A DNA stretch of 64,000 bases from Desmodesmus armatus. Its lineage: Eukaryota; Chlorophyta; Chlorophyceae; Sphaeropleales; Scenedesmaceae. The translations under genes and the position numbers were made by a program. Shown here piece after piece: positions 13,427 through 24,493 of the stretch. The stretch is taken from assembly GCA_007449985.2 (NCBI GenBank), contig VIIQ02000274.1:1-64000 (forward strand), written 5' to 3'. The notes beneath the pieces are model-generated. The model was not told the DNA's origin. It saw only the letters and a list, made by a program, of their open reading frames with translations, and made no database searches. Every line of letters begins with the position of its first letter. Position 1 is the stretch's first letter.

Positions 13427-13619
13427 TTAAACACAAACGACAGTCCGCGCAACCCCTGCTGCATCACCCCAGTTGGGGCCCTTGCCACTGGCCACACTTA
13501 CTAGCATCCAGCACATCAGCAACCGCAAGGCAATGTTAAGCCACCCAGTCCACACCAGGCCCCTTGGCTTTGCCCCGCTTCCACCCATGACCATGACCAC
13601 CGTCATGCTCCCCCCCGCC

Positions 13620-14699
13620 CTCCCTCCCCACTCCCTACGCCCCCCCTCCATCGCCACAAGCGAACCCCCAGGTACACACAGCCCCTGCATGCTACACCCA
13701 AACCCTACCTCACAACACGTCCCAGCACAAGCCCTGCGCCCGTGTGGACAGCACAACTGCCGGAAGGATGGTCCGCACAGTACGTCGGCATCTGACATGT
13801 GATAGCACCACAGGGTTGACTACCCAATGGCGCACCAAACCATTCAAACATGTCATTCCCCCGCCACAGCACGTCCCAGCACCCGCCTGCTCGCCCCTGT
13901 TGCAACACACACCCTCCGAACACACTTGATCCTGGTTGCACACGTTCCCGCCACACACACACATGGTGTCCGATCGGCAAGCAGCGCCCGTTCACGCAGC
14001 TGCTACTGCCGCCACCGCAACACGTCCCCCCACAAAACTCATGCCCCACCGGGCAACACACCGCCCCCGCCGCACACACCATCCCCGGCCACAAATCAAC
14101 CCACCGCACAAGTGTGACCCCGGCGTCACACACTGCCCATTCAAGCACTGCACACCCACCCCACAACACCCCGCCCCACACGGGGCCTCTCCCGCCCCGC
14201 AACACACCCCAGGAGCCACACACTGCTGATTCACATTACACAACACACCCCCACAAACATGGCTCCCGCGAGGAACCACACCCCCGCATCACACACCCTC
14301 CCCTACCCCACAGCAAGACGCCCCACACATCGGCATCTCAGGACTTCCACAGCATCTCCCCCCCAGGCATTGCAACCCCGCCGAACATATCGAAGCCCCG
14401 CACACTACCGCGCCAGGTGCGATGCAGCGGTTGCCGCCAACGCAACTGTGCCCCTGGGGGCAACAAGTGGCGCCGCACCGACTCGAACCCGGGTCGCAGC
14501 AAACGGAGTTGTCGAGGCACACTTGGCCTGGGGTGCACAGTGCGGAAGGCCCACAGATCTTACTGCCGGCTGCAGCGAGGAGGACGCCTGCACAGCATGG
14601 CGGGTGCATGGGAGCGCATGGCAGGACACAGCGCAGCAGCAACAGCAGAGCAGGGACAGCACAGCACAGCACAGCACAGCAAGACATAGGACAGAACAA
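13620..14699 (-). pseudogene. Cysteine-rich repeat protein, broken by frameshifts
   Basis: Minus-strand frames share a repeat of roughly 35 residues with paired cysteines, for example CGATCCPQGHSCVGGNRC, CGAGCCGVGVQCLNGQC, CGGTCCGGGSSSCVNGRC and CAGTCCEVGFGCSMQGLC. The spacing CGxxCC-x(5-7)-C-x(3-4)-C recurs about seven times. A hydrophobic N-terminal stretch (CCAVPALLLLLRCVLPCAP) suggests a secreted or wall protein, but it may be partly intron. The repeats pass through at least four frame changes and one in-frame TGA near 14280. Either this is a decayed gene or the sequence has several one-base errors. Resemblance is to disulfide-rich extracellular repeats; I do not recognise the exact family. 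Confidence 0.5.
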
Positions 14700-15027
14700 G
14701 AGACGTGGCGGTCAGTATGTAGCTTTCTCACAGGCAACTACGTGTGTCCTGCTGCAAGGAACGTGACAGCGCGACATCACCACTGCAATCACCACCCCAC
14801 CACCTACTTGCACATAGCTATGCAGTGTCTGACAGCTGTCAGGAGGCACACATGGTTTGTGCGGCGCAAGACGCAGACAACTCCGACACACATATACGGC
14901 ACATGCTACACGGCTAGTCAGCAGTGCTTCCGGGATCCAAAACAAGCTACATCAACAGCATGGGGTGCTGGTGCTACATCACTCCTCATTGGGTGGGTCG
15001 AGCCACCACCACAACGCCCCAACGTAC

Positions 15028-15231
15028 CTGGAGGCATATTGAACGTTGTGTCAGCAGCAGCAGGAGCAGCAGCAGCAGCGGGAGCCACTGCTGCTGTGGA
15101 GACAGCTGCTGATCCAGGCTAATTGCCGGCACTGCAGCAGCAGCAGCAGCAGCAGCAGCGGCAGCAGCAGGAGCAGCAGCAGGAGCCACTGCAGCTGACT
15201 CTTGCGTCACTGCTGGCACTGCTGCTGTTGG

Positions 15232-15263
<32 letters not shown>

Positions 15264-15931
15264 AGTCATCATCGCAGCCGAAGGGGATTATGTCAACGCT
15301 GCTGACGTAAGTTTCTGTCTGCTGCAGGCCGTCTGAAGTCTTCTCTACTGTGGCAGAGTTGACGACCTGCCGGAAACGATCAACAACAACAGCAGCAGCA
15401 GCAGCAGCAGCAGCAGGAGGAGGGGGATGCAGCAGCTGTGTAAGACAGTGAGCCAATACAATCCTACTGACAGTCAGAAAATATGAGATGCAGCTGCAGC
15501 TTCCCCACCTCCCCCCCCCAACACACACACACACCACACACACTGCACAGCCCCTCCCCCCCCCCCCCCCTTTTTGGCAAAGCCACAGCATTGGCGCCCC
15601 CTCCCCCTCTCACCTGCAGAGGCTTGTGGCAGATATCTTTGGGGATGTCAGGTATCAACGCAACATAAGTGAACACAGCCGTCTCCTGTAGCTCCGAGTT
15701 AGCTGCTGGCTGCTTTCCCTCCACTCTATGGGGCAGCCACATCCCCTCCCCATGCTCAAAGTAGTTGGTAACTGTCGCGACACTGCCGCTGCTGCTGCCG
15801 GTGTCCCCGGGTGACGCCAGCATCGTATCCTGAAGATACTGCTGTGCTGCTTCCGGCCCTGACAGGCGCATGTTTGAGTTGGCTGGACGCTGCTGCTGCT
15901 GCTGCCGCTTGCTGTTGGATCTGTCGGCCAT
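15028..15931 (-). CDS. Unknown Gln/Ala-rich protein, at least two exons
   Basis: Exon 1 (15931-15614) starts MADRSNSKRQQQQQRPANSN and contains PEAAQQYLQDTMLASPGDTG and TVTNYFEHGEGMWLPHRVEG, ending at CTGCAG|GTGAGA. A second exon (about 15480-15028) encodes VLAHCLTQLLHPP, VVVDRFRQVVNSATVEKTSD and long Ala tracts, ending at a strong donor CAG|GTACGT. Exon 1 ends phase 0, but the best acceptors near 15480 are not phase 0, so the junction is unresolved or a base is missing. Downstream exons beyond 15028 are not identified. I recognise no family. A perfect hairpin overlaps the first base of the start codon. Confidence 0.5.
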
Positions 15932-15956
15932 TCAAACGCCGTCGGCGGCGTTTGAA
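15931..15956 (-). promoter_or_regulatory. Perfect 11-bp hairpin abutting the start codon
   Basis: TTCAAACGCCG and CGGCGTTTGAA flank a 4-base loop. In the minus-strand transcript the stem ends at the A of the ATG at 15931, so the start codon of the Q/A-rich gene lies at the foot of a strong stem. A role in translation control is inferred. Confidence 0.6.
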
Positions 15957-16285
15957 TTTTGAACGGCTCGTTTGACTGGAAGCCCCCTCCTGACAGCTGT
16001 ATGCTGGCCTGAGCTGTCCCAGGCTGTGGGGTTCAAGGAACGTAAAAACCTGGGCTTTGAAGTTACAGGTAATGCTGCCCCAGGGTCTAGGGTATAGCTG
16101 CTGCATTTGACTCCTTGCAACGGGATCTGCTGCTGTTTTTTTGAACTCTTTTGAGTGAGGGTTATGTTTGGGGGTGCGAGGGTGTAGGGGGCTGCTGCTG
16201 TTGGTTTGTTGGTGCTGCTGAATGCTGCAGTGCTGATTGTGAGGGCACCTCGGAGGAATAGGCGGGGCGCTTGGTGTAGGTGACT

Positions 16286-16340
<55 letters not shown>

Positions 16341-16632
16341 CAATGGCGGCGGCAGTACGCAGTCAGATTGTGGAAGGAGCGCAACAGCGGCAGTATGACA
16401 CTAATGGTAGGATCAAGGGAGGCACATCAACTGTGAACCCCTGCTGGTGTGCCACAGTGTGGAGGCGCACCTGTGTATCGTATGCGTGACATGGTTTCAG
16501 TGGTGCTGGGGGTGCCCGCCATGCCGGACACGGGCACCTGCACACAGCACAGCACAGCAACAGCACTGCTTTGATTTGGTCTCTTCATCAGTGCCCTTTC
16601 ATCAGTAGTCGGAGTACTATTCCTGCGCACAC
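15957..16632. other. Intergenic with a (CAG)n tract
   Basis: No supported gene. About 18 uninterrupted CAG units lie at 16286-16338. Upstream regulatory sequence of the minus-strand gene is expected here. Confidence 0.4.
16286..16338. repeat. (CAG)18 microsatellite
   Basis: Uninterrupted CAG triplets. The open frame is only poly-Ala, -Gln or -Ser. Confidence 0.95.
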
Positions 16633-16839
16633 ATGTACAGATGGCCGGTCAGCTATGGCGATATCGATAGGTATCCAGCTATTCCAGACTCTGGCCGAAG
16701 CAACTGCTGGGTGGCATCCGCCGGATACATGCCCTGCATCAACGGTACTTCCTTGTCGTTCAATCCCCCAGCCAGCATGTTTGCAACTCTCCCTGCTCTT
16801 GTTCCCTACACACCTGTACAGATGGCTGGTTCGCCTTGA
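16633..16839 (+). CDS. Possible 3' exon of an unrecognised protein
   Basis: A 68-codon frame of protein-like composition (YRWPVSYGDIDRYPAIP, SNCWVASAGYMPCINGTSLS) ends at TGA and is preceded by an acceptor-like CATGTACAG. It has no poly-residue bias, unlike random frames here. No upstream exon was found and I recognise no family. Confidence 0.25.
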   Translation: MYRWPVSYGDIDRYPAIPDSGRSNCWVASAGYMPCINGTSLSFNPPASMFATLPALVPYTPVQMAGSP

Positions 16840-16899
16840 CGCTGGGAATCCAGCTGCTGCTGAGTGTAGGCCTCAGCTGCTGAAAGGACACCACTGCTG

Positions 16900-17890
16900 A
16901 AGGGGCATGCCTTAGGAGTGTTGCTGCTGCTGCTTCTGGTGTGGCTGGTGGTGCAGTTGCTGCAGTTGCTGGTGCTGCTGTTGGTGTGGCCTGCTGCTGC
17001 ATTGCTGTCAGGGACCGGGCCCTGCGAGCCTCTCCAGTGCTGCTAAAGGCCGTAAGAAGCATGAACACTGAGGTTTGCGAGGGGATGATAAGAGCAGATG
17101 CGGCGGCAGGAACAGATACAACACTGGTGTTGGTGGTGGTTGAGGTGGTCTACTGCTGTTTGATGCATGATGCTGCTGTCGTTGCATGGCCCATCTGCAG
17201 CACGATGCAACGCTAATGCAGCTTGAAACGATTCATCATTGAATGACCTGCGATCGAAGTGTCTGCCGTTATCTTTTACTGCCTGTATTGCTCACCGAAC
17301 ACAAGGTCCGTAGTCATGATGCGTTTTGCTGCGGGAGCCATGATGATCAGGTATCAGTACGATGTGATGCGATCTCTTACATGCTGTATGTCCCCAAGAC
17401 GTTCTACAGGACGAGGTCAACCCAAGTAACCGACGCTTTCAGAATAGGCAACAGGCGCCCAACAGGTTCCTAAACTCACGATGTGCGCGGCAACGGCACG
17501 GCTGATCTACCTTTCAATGTGATGTATCTGATGACCAGATTCTGATCAAGCTGCTGTCGCTTACTAGCTACTGCACTGCATGGTCCAACGCAGTCAGATG
17601 AGTGGCACCAGTCAGATGAGCGGATGAATTGCAGCAGAAGCAGCACATGTAAAACATAGAGTTTAGGAAGCAGCACCCTTCCTTGCAGATCAAAGTTTGC
17701 ACAGATAGACACTTGCTGAAACAGTGACGATTCACCGATTGCACCAGCTTGTACACTCAGTGAGTGTATACAGTAGTCTCATTCAATCTCATGGTCTGCC
17801 AGCTGCTGTATCTCCTATGGCCGCAACCCCGACTTGTGAACCATCCATACATGATCCGTCCAGCAGGCAGCCACCTACGCCAAAACAGGC
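16900..17890. other. No supported gene
   Basis: A GCT-rich open frame (about 16941-17213 on plus, with an equally open minus frame) and AT-richer sequence from 17240. Neither strand offers clear splice or family evidence. Confidence 0.35.
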
Positions 17891-17959
17891 GCTGAAGCTC
17901 AACTCTTTCCACCCCTCACAGTTCGACACGGCATGTCAAGTTGCCAGATGCCCCCCTCA

Positions 17960-18400
17960 CCCTCACAACCATACATGACCTCCTCTCCCTGCAGAAGCGG
18001 CCAAAACAAGCATCGCCACCCCTCCAAAGCGCTGGTGTTGCACTCTTCACATTCACACCAGCCTGCTGCACTCCTGCGCACTCTGCCCTGTAAAACCTGC
18101 CACAACAAGCATCTCCAACCCTCCTGATAACCTGCTGCAAAGTGCTGGTGCTTGCGTCCACATTGACCAACTCCTGCACACTCTGCCACAGGGCAAAGGG
18201 ACCAGCATGCTGAGTCAATGCATCATGCACTGAGCACGCGCCTGTGCAGGACAAAACTCCCCCCCCCCCCCCTGCCCCAGCCTCCGACCTCCACTCAAAC
18301 CATTGCATCACAAGATGCAATCCCCCCCCTGCACCATCACATACGGCCTCTTGGTAAATACGCCTCTGATGCGCCTCGAGTGAGGCACCCCAAAGTTGAC
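17960..18400 (-). repeat. Repeated exon-like unit of about 100 bp on the minus strand
   Basis: Minus-strand segments near 18130-18200 (SVQELVNVDASTSTLQQVI, then GDACCGRFYR) and 17985-18090 (AGVQQAGVNVKSATPALW, then GDACFGRFCR) are diverged copies of one unit ending in a CTGCAGGG-like border. They resemble a duplicated exon of a lost or unrecognised gene. A related stretch (ECGDACLPNF) occurs near 18590. Confidence 0.4.
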
Positions 18401-18929
18401 TCGTGCTCATGCATCAACACCTTTCACCTCCATGCCAGCGTGCCTTTTGCAGGACACACCAATGTCTTCCTGATCTGCACTGCAAAACATTGCATCACAA
18501 GATGCACCTAGACAACTTGCCCCCAAAACCCAAGCACATAGTATCAACCCAGTAGTACGCGTGCTTTGCATAAAGTTGGGCAGACATGCATCCCCGCATT
18601 CCACAGCCCAGCCATTACACTGAAATGCCTTGAAACGACAGGCGGGATGCAAGCAACACAGGCAGCAAGCAGAACCAGCTGCAGATGAGGCTCAGTGATA
18701 CTGGAAGCACTCCAAAACACACACACACACACACCACACAACTAGTCGCATCATGCCAAGTGCCTGTTTGTTCCTGCTGCTGTCAACTCGTGTCGTGACT
18801 GCTGCTACTGCCAACATCTCCCCACCCCAACCCAGAAACCCCACTGCTGCCGCCAAACCACTGCTGCCATTGCCACTGCTGGTGTTGCCGCCACTGCTAC
18901 TGCTCATTTGCGTGCCGGCAACACCCTAT

Positions 18930-20010
18930 GGACGGATCGGTGAAACGCGCACCGGCTGCAGGGTCCGCTGCTGCCATACCACTGCTGCCGTTGCTGCTGC
19001 TGCTGCTGTGGGGACAGGTTCACCTGTCATAGCGACCGCCGCTGCCATAGCCGCCGCTGCCGCCACTGCTGCTGCTACTGCTGCCAGCAGCGCCCATCCC
19101 TGGTGTGAGTGTGAGCACCTGCAGCCAGAGCTTTGCCGCAGACGCCTCCATCTGCCACAGCCGCAGCAGCCGCCACTGCCACTGCTCCCAACACTGCTGC
19201 TTGACTTGTACTATGCTCCCCGGCTATAGGCCGCCACCACTGCTGCTGCTGCTCCTGGCAGCAGACTTTCCAGGTTTAGGAACCGCCCACCGCCATACCC
19301 GCGACTGCTGCTACTGCTGCCGCCATTGCTGCTGCCGCTGCCCCCACTGCTGCTACTGCTGTCAGCAGCGCCCAGCCCTGGTGACAGCGTGAGCACCTGC
19401 AGCCAGAGCTTTGCTGCGTAGGCCTCCATCTTATTCAGCTGCTGCTGCCACCGCTGCCAACACTGCTGCTTGGCTTGCACTGGGCTCCCCAGCTATAGGC
19501 CGCAGCTGCCATATGCCACCTCTGCTGCCGCTGCTGCTGTTGGGACAGGTTCACCGGGTATAGGAACCGCCTCTGCCATACCCGCCACTGCTGCCGCCTC
19601 CGCTGCTGCCACTTCCGCCGCTGCCGCCACTTCACCCGCTGCTGTTGCCAGCAGCGCCCAACCCAGGTGTGAGTGTGGACACCTGCAGCCAGAGCTTTGC
19701 CGCAGACGCCTCCATCTGCCACAGCCGCAGCAGCCGCGGCTGCCACTGCTGCCAACACTGCTGCTTGACTTGTACTAGGCTCCCCGGTATAGGCGCAGCT
19801 GCTGCCATATGCCACTGCTGCTGCTGTTTGGCTGGGTTCACCGGGGGTAGGGACCGCCGCTGCCACCAGTGCTGCCGCTGCCGCCACTGCTGCCGTCACT
19901 GCTGCCAGCAGCAGCCATGCCTGGTGTCAAAGTAAGCACCTGCAGCCAGAGCTTTGCTGCGTATGCCTCCATCTTCCAAAGCCGCCAGGTGCTCCACACA
20001 ATGCGGCCTA
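18930..20010 (-). repeat. Four tandem copies of a 260-290 bp exon-containing unit
   Basis: On plus, the motif ACCTGCAGCCAGAGCTTTGC recurs with unit starts at about 19101, 19379, 19666 and 19923. The minus strand reads MEAYAAKLWLQVLTLTPG in the 19923 copy and close variants in the others (MEASAAKLWLQVSTLTPG), followed by Gly/Ser-rich or Ala-rich stretches. Some copies carry stops (TAG in the 19379 copy on plus). One gene with an amplified exon, or an array of dead copies, would both fit. Confidence 0.65.
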
Positions 20011-20031
20011 GGATGAGAGTCGACAATATCG

Positions 20032-20258
20032 GCACACCTGCAGCAGACAGGAGAGAGTGTGTGCAATCGTGTTACTGTTATAGCTGTCATACCTGTCAAA
20101 GATTTGAATTCAAGCACAGGAGCCACAGCTGATTGCGCAAGCACACCTGCAGCAGACACGTGAGTGTGTGGGCAATCGTTACTGTTGTGAGTATCTGTCT
20201 TACTGTCATAGGCTTGAATTGAAGCCAAGGTGCCAGCTAATTGTGCAAGGACGCTTGC
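20032..20258. repeat. 109-bp tandem repeat, about two copies
   Basis: Units begin GCACACCTGCAGCAGACA at 20032 and 20141, with a diverged third start at 20250. Each contains a TTACTGTTRT and a CTTGAATT-like core. No coding potential was seen. Confidence 0.7.
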
Positions 20259-20599
20259 AGCACACGCGCAACATATGCGCCCTGCCCTCCCTCACCCCCA
20301 CCCCCGCGCGACCCCCCCCCCCCCGCACCCCTCAAGGGCACAGCCAGCAGCATGCGTGTTGTCCGCCTCACCCTATGCACAGCAGGCACCAGGTGAGGGA
20401 CAAGGGCACTGCCTGCCTACTACCCCAGCACAGCCCACGGCACAGCACACAGCACTGGTACAACAAAAGCACAATGGTAGTGCTTTGTTTGCTGCTGCTA
20501 CAAGCAAAACCCTACAGCAGTTGCCCCATTGGGCCCCTCCCTTTGGCACAGCATGTCAATCTGCAGCAGCTGCTGCTTGATGCCTAAGACAACCAGCTA

Positions 20600-20671
20600 G
20601 GGGACTTGCGGGAATTGAACCCACGACCTCTCCCACCCTAAGGGAGAATCATACCACTAGACCAAAGTCCC
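20600..20671 (-). tRNA. tRNA-Pro (anticodon AGG), copy 1
   Basis: The minus strand reads GGGACTT...AAGTCCC as a 7-bp acceptor stem with C73, a D-arm GGTCTAGTGGTATGATT, an anticodon arm CTCCC-TTAGGGT-GGGAG and a T-arm GTGGG-TTCAATT-CCCGC. The loop places AGG at 34-36, hence Pro. The T stem contains one G-T pair. There is no intron and no T-run terminator within about 90 bases downstream. Confidence 0.93.
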
Positions 20672-20771
20672 TAATCATATACCAAGACCCTGGTCACTCT
20701 GGATCCTGGATAGCCAAACCCAAACATTTGATTGGGCAAGCGTTCGTACCGGGGCCCGTATGCTGATGTGC

Positions 20772-20895
20772 GTGACAAGCTTTTGATGGTGGGGTTTGTC
20801 CGAACGGCCCCCTTCCGTGCTGGTTGTGTCCATCCGTGGCTGGGTTCAGTTGCAACGTAGTTGCTTGAGAAACCCGTGTAACACCTTCATTCATT
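20772..20895 (+). mobile_element. Solo 3' end of non-LTR element A, with target duplication
   Basis: The 124 bases match the terminal part of element A's 3' UTR (GACAAGCTTTTGATGG ... CCGTGTAACACCTTCATTCATT). CCGTATGCTGATG occurs just before it (about 20758) and again just after it (20896), as expected of a target-site duplication made by insertion into the YADD codons of an older element copy. Confidence 0.65.
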
Positions 20896-22920
20896 CCGTA
20901 TGCTGATGATGTGGAGCCCCTCCTGCCTGGGGAGGCTGATGTTTCTGGTCTGCTGGAGCATTTGTCGGTGTATGGGGATGCTACAGGCCAGCGGGTGCAG
21001 CCGCCCAAGTGTCAACTGTTGCCTTTGGGCCAAGCGGTGGTGGACCCTGCCCCTGTGGCAGGCATGGCGGTGCGTGACACCTGCAAAAGCCTGGGGGTTG
21101 TCTTTGGCAGTGTGGGGGTGGTTGGAGTGGATTGGGCGCATCGGCTGGGCATTGTGCGGGAACGGGTGCAGAGGATCAGCCGCATCCCTGACCTGTCCAT
21201 GTTTGGTCGTGCTTTTGCGTTCAATGGGTATGCCATCTCCACACTGTTGTATCATGCACACTTTGCTGGGGCCCTGCCAGCTGAGCATGCCAGGCAACTT
21301 ATCAAATGGGCCTCTGCCCTTGTTGATGCTGGCCTGGGCCCTGATGATGATCAGCGACGGGCACCAGGGGTGCCCAGGGCGTGTATGGAGGCCCACCCTA
21401 GGGAGGGAGGTTTGAGTCTGCTGCCAGTGCGGGCCCACCTTCACTCTCGCCTGGCTTGTGAGGCAGTGCAAGTGTTGGTGGGGGATGCTCGCAAGCCTTG
21501 GGTTGCAGTCAGCAGGGAACTGTTGCAGCACCATGTGCCGGTGGTGCCTGGTGGGGGTTGTTGGGGCTTGGCCTTGTGTGACAGGGGTCGGTTGTTCAGG
21601 GACGCTGGGGGCCAGCTGTTGCCAGACCCCTTGCGTGCTTTTGCCCTTGGCATCAGGGCTCTGCCGTATATTCGCCATGTGGGCGCTAACCCGGTCCAGC
21701 CCGGCCCGTGGTGTTACTATGTCCCATTGTGGTCCAATCCGGTGGTGGCGCAGAGGGAGCAGTGGGACTGGTATGGACAGCAGCGGCAAGTGATGGTGGG
21801 GTTGGAGTTTGTTGTGCCTGACTTGTTTGGCCTCACCCAGCTGCAATGTGCAGGGCAGGCGCTGCATTGGCTGCAGCTGGTTGAGGCTATCTGTTCCATC
21901 CCTGACCTGGGGGCAAGGGAGGAGGCATACAGGATGCATGTGTGGGACCCTGTGTTGCAGCATCGCCCTAGGTATGCTAACATGGTGGTGGCTAGGGAGG
22001 AGCTGGCTGTGTTGGTGGCGGCAATCCCTGGTGCGTGGCAGGATGCAGCACGTGTAGTGCTGCGGGGTAGGCCATCCGGGCGGCTGCCGGCTGTTTCAGA
22101 GGCTCAGCTTACCGCAGCTAGGGACAGGGTGTGTGCTGATCTGGGCTGGCATACTCGCAATGGGGATGTGGTGGAGCTTAAGTCCCTCACTGTGTCGCTG
22201 GCCACCCAGTGTCAATCCTTGGATGCGCTGTCAGCCATTGCTGACAGGCATGCTGCCTTCCGTCAGAGGGTGTTGTCTGTTGATATGTTGCAGCCAATTG
22301 TGGGCGAGTTGCCCGAGGTCACTCGGGTGCTTCGGCGGTGGTGGAAGCTGCGTGTGCCTAATGAGCACAAGGAGGCTGCATGGCGGCTCACCCTCGATGC
22401 GTTCCCTACGGCTCAGCGCATGCACACAGGCACCTCTTGTGTAGCCTGTGGGGTTGCGGAGCCCGGTGTACAGCACCATTGTTGGGAGTGTCCTGTTGCA
22501 GGGGCGGTGCGGGCGGAGATTGAGGGGCAGTTGCGAGCTCACCGGGTGGGCGACAGCCCCCCTTGGTTGGCTGCTGATCGCGGCCTGCAGTGTGCAGCTT
22601 TGTGGATGGGGGTGAAACCTCATCCCCGGCTGCATCATGTTGTGTGGGACATGGTGTGTCTGGCTGGCATAGGTGCTGTTGACTTTGGCCGCAGAGTGGC
22701 TTGGGCTGTGGCAGCAGAAGGCCCTGCACTGCCTCTGCTGACGGTAGAGCGCATTGCAGGGCGTGCTGCTGTTGGGGAGTTTTGGCGCGTCTTGGCTGAC
22801 TTTGCGGTTTCTGCAAGAATCCCTAAGCGGGCGCAGGGGCTTGCGCTCACACAGCAGCCTTTCATTGCATGGCATGTTGTGCTGTCAGGAGGCAACGGTT
22901 TGCGAGTAGTTAGGCATTGA
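20896..22920 (+). pseudogene. Non-LTR retrotransposon A, 3' part of the reverse-transcriptase ORF
   Basis: A continuous frame of about 675 codons begins at PYADDVEPLL, the catalytic YADD box of reverse transcriptases (20899-20910). Everything upstream of it (palm, fingers, endonuclease) is missing. It continues through RT thumb-like sequence to a C-terminal zinc-binding motif CVACGVAEPGVQHHCWEC (C-x2-C-x8-H-x4-C, zf-RVT type), about 22438-22490, and a stop at 22918. The frame is intact, so the copy is young or constrained, but it cannot act alone. The clade is not resolved. It lies about 230 bases upstream of the 5' end of tRNA-Pro copy 1. Confidence 0.85.
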
Positions 22921-23327
22921 GCGTCTGCATGTGTTGACATGTGAGTTGTTGGCTGCTGTGTGACTTCTGTTCTGCTGGCTTGTGAACAGTGCAGCGACCG
23001 GTGGTGTCGGTGAAGTTGCCCCCACGTACGCCCACTGCAACATGTGGGAGTGGTTTGTGGCTCGCAGCTGTGTTCGCTGTTTTCTGTTCCGTCCGCCCTT
23101 TCTTATCGCAACCCTGCAGGTGCGAGAAGCAGTGCCGTTGGCGCCATTCAGTCCTTCCAGTGTATTATATCTCTGTTTTCGCAATCTGGAAGCACACTGA
23201 GTGTGCATGACAAGCTTTTGATGGTGGGGTTTGTCCGAACGGCCCCCTTCCGTACTGGTTGTGTCCATCCGTGGCTGGGTTCAGTTGCAACGTAGTTGCT
23301 TGAGAAACCCGTGTAACACCTTCATTT
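22921..23327 (+). mobile_element. 3' UTR and tail of element A
   Basis: About 400 bases follow the ORF stop and end TTGCTTGAGAAACCCGTGTAACACCTTCATT. The same sequence recurs at 28490-28675 and 30400-30831, and its terminal part at 20772-20895, 30286-30337 and (reversed) 25735-25825. This defines the 3' end of the family and a CATT-type tail. Confidence 0.85.
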
Positions 23328-24493
23328 CCGTGGCTGATGCCGATAGCGAGCTGGCTGACTTGGAGGGCGTCCTGTCTGCTCTGCCTCTTGGCTGGCGGAA
23401 CGCTGCTGAGGCAGCGACCCCGGTGGTTCATGGGGCGCTCGAAGTGTTTTTGGAGACCGATGGCTTGTCACCAGCTAGCTTTTCGCGTGCTGTCACGCAG
23501 CGCGAGCTGCAAGTGGAGTGTGGCCTGGTGTCTGGTTTGGGGTGGCGCCTCGGCGCCGCCACTGTTCCTATCTCGGCGTTGTCTGTGCGCAAGGCCACTG
23601 CCCTGCAGCTGCGGCCCTTGGCAGACCTGCGTGCGCGGTATCGTCGGGACTTTGTTGATTCTGTTGCCCCTGTGGTGGTGCGAGGCGACCCGGATAGTGT
23701 GGACGCCTGTTGTAAGTCGGTTGCTGCAGCGCAGCGCCAACTCTGGAAGCTGCGGTGGGACAACCATTATAAGGAAGTTTTTTGGCGGTTGGCTCTCAAT
23801 GGCCTGGCAACAGCAGAGCGCATGCATATGCTTGATCGCGAGTGTGTGTGTGGCCCAGTGAGCGGTGGTCAGCCCGGCAGGCGCCACCACTACTGGGAGT
23901 GTTCTGTTGCCCAAGCTGTTGTGGCCCAGCTACAACAGCACATATCAGGTTGGTTCCCCGGGCCCTTGAGCCCCATCATGTCTTGTGTATGTTGCGTCCC
24001 GGGCCAATGGGATCCCGGGTGCACGCCCCCTGCACAAGGGTGTGTGGCGTGTGGTGTGCCTTGCGGCCATCAATGCTATGGACATGGGTCGGAAGGCAGC
24101 CAACTTTGCGGGTTTGCAGCAGCATCGAGCAGCGGTAGACGCAGCGCAGCAGCAGCTTCCAGCAGTCCCCGATGATCAGCAGCTCATCACTGACCTCTTG
24201 CAGCCTGCAGCCCTCTCTGACTTGCAGCAGCAGCATCAGGAGCAGGTCCAGCAGCGCCGGCAGGCGCTCACGCAGCTTGAGCAGCAGCAGCGGCAGCAGC
24301 AAGCCGCTGCTAAACTGGAGGAAGTGAAGCGGCAGGCAGTAGCCGCTTTTGGGAGTTGTTGCAGGATTTTGTTGTGTTGCGTGTGGCTCCAGCGTCTTGG
24401 TTTCCCCAGCTGGCCCCTGACCACCATTTTTTGCGGGTGAACAGTGATCTGTTGGGAGTTCACTGTGCTTCTCCAGCCTTGCCTGATGGTTGA
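23328..24493 (+). pseudogene. Non-LTR element B, 3' part of the ORF, frameshifted
   Basis: The sequence starts abruptly after element A's tail. Frames encode RWRLGAA-like and LWKLRWDNHYKEVFWRLALN sequence matching element A's RRWWKLRVPNEHKEAAWRLT, then a zinc motif CVCGPVSGGQPGRRHHYWEC. A one-base shift near 23960-23990 leads to LHKGVWRVVCLAAINAMDMG, which aligns with element A's HHVVWDMVCLAGIGAVDFG. The C-terminus (FWELLQDFVVLRVAPASWFP) is in a further frame, ending at 24493. It is a related but distinct family, 5'-truncated and decayed. Confidence 0.75.

Noticed and set aside
13398..13432. Chromosome end or internal telomere array
   Set aside because: Only two or three imperfect TTTAGGG-like units, flanked by ordinary sequence.
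14275..14285. TGA as a selenocysteine codon in the cysteine-repeat gene
   Set aside because: A one-base shift restores the cysteine spacing exactly, other frame breaks occur nearby, and no selenoprotein fold is visible.
20600..20671. tRNA-derived SINE instead of a tRNA gene
   Set aside because: Sequences directly downstream of the four copies do not form a common SINE body with a tail, and the tRNA folds are intact. Some doubt remains because T-run terminators are missing.
20887..21963. 358-codon minus-strand frame opposite element A
   Set aside because: The plus frame has YADD and zinc motifs; the minus frame shows no family features.
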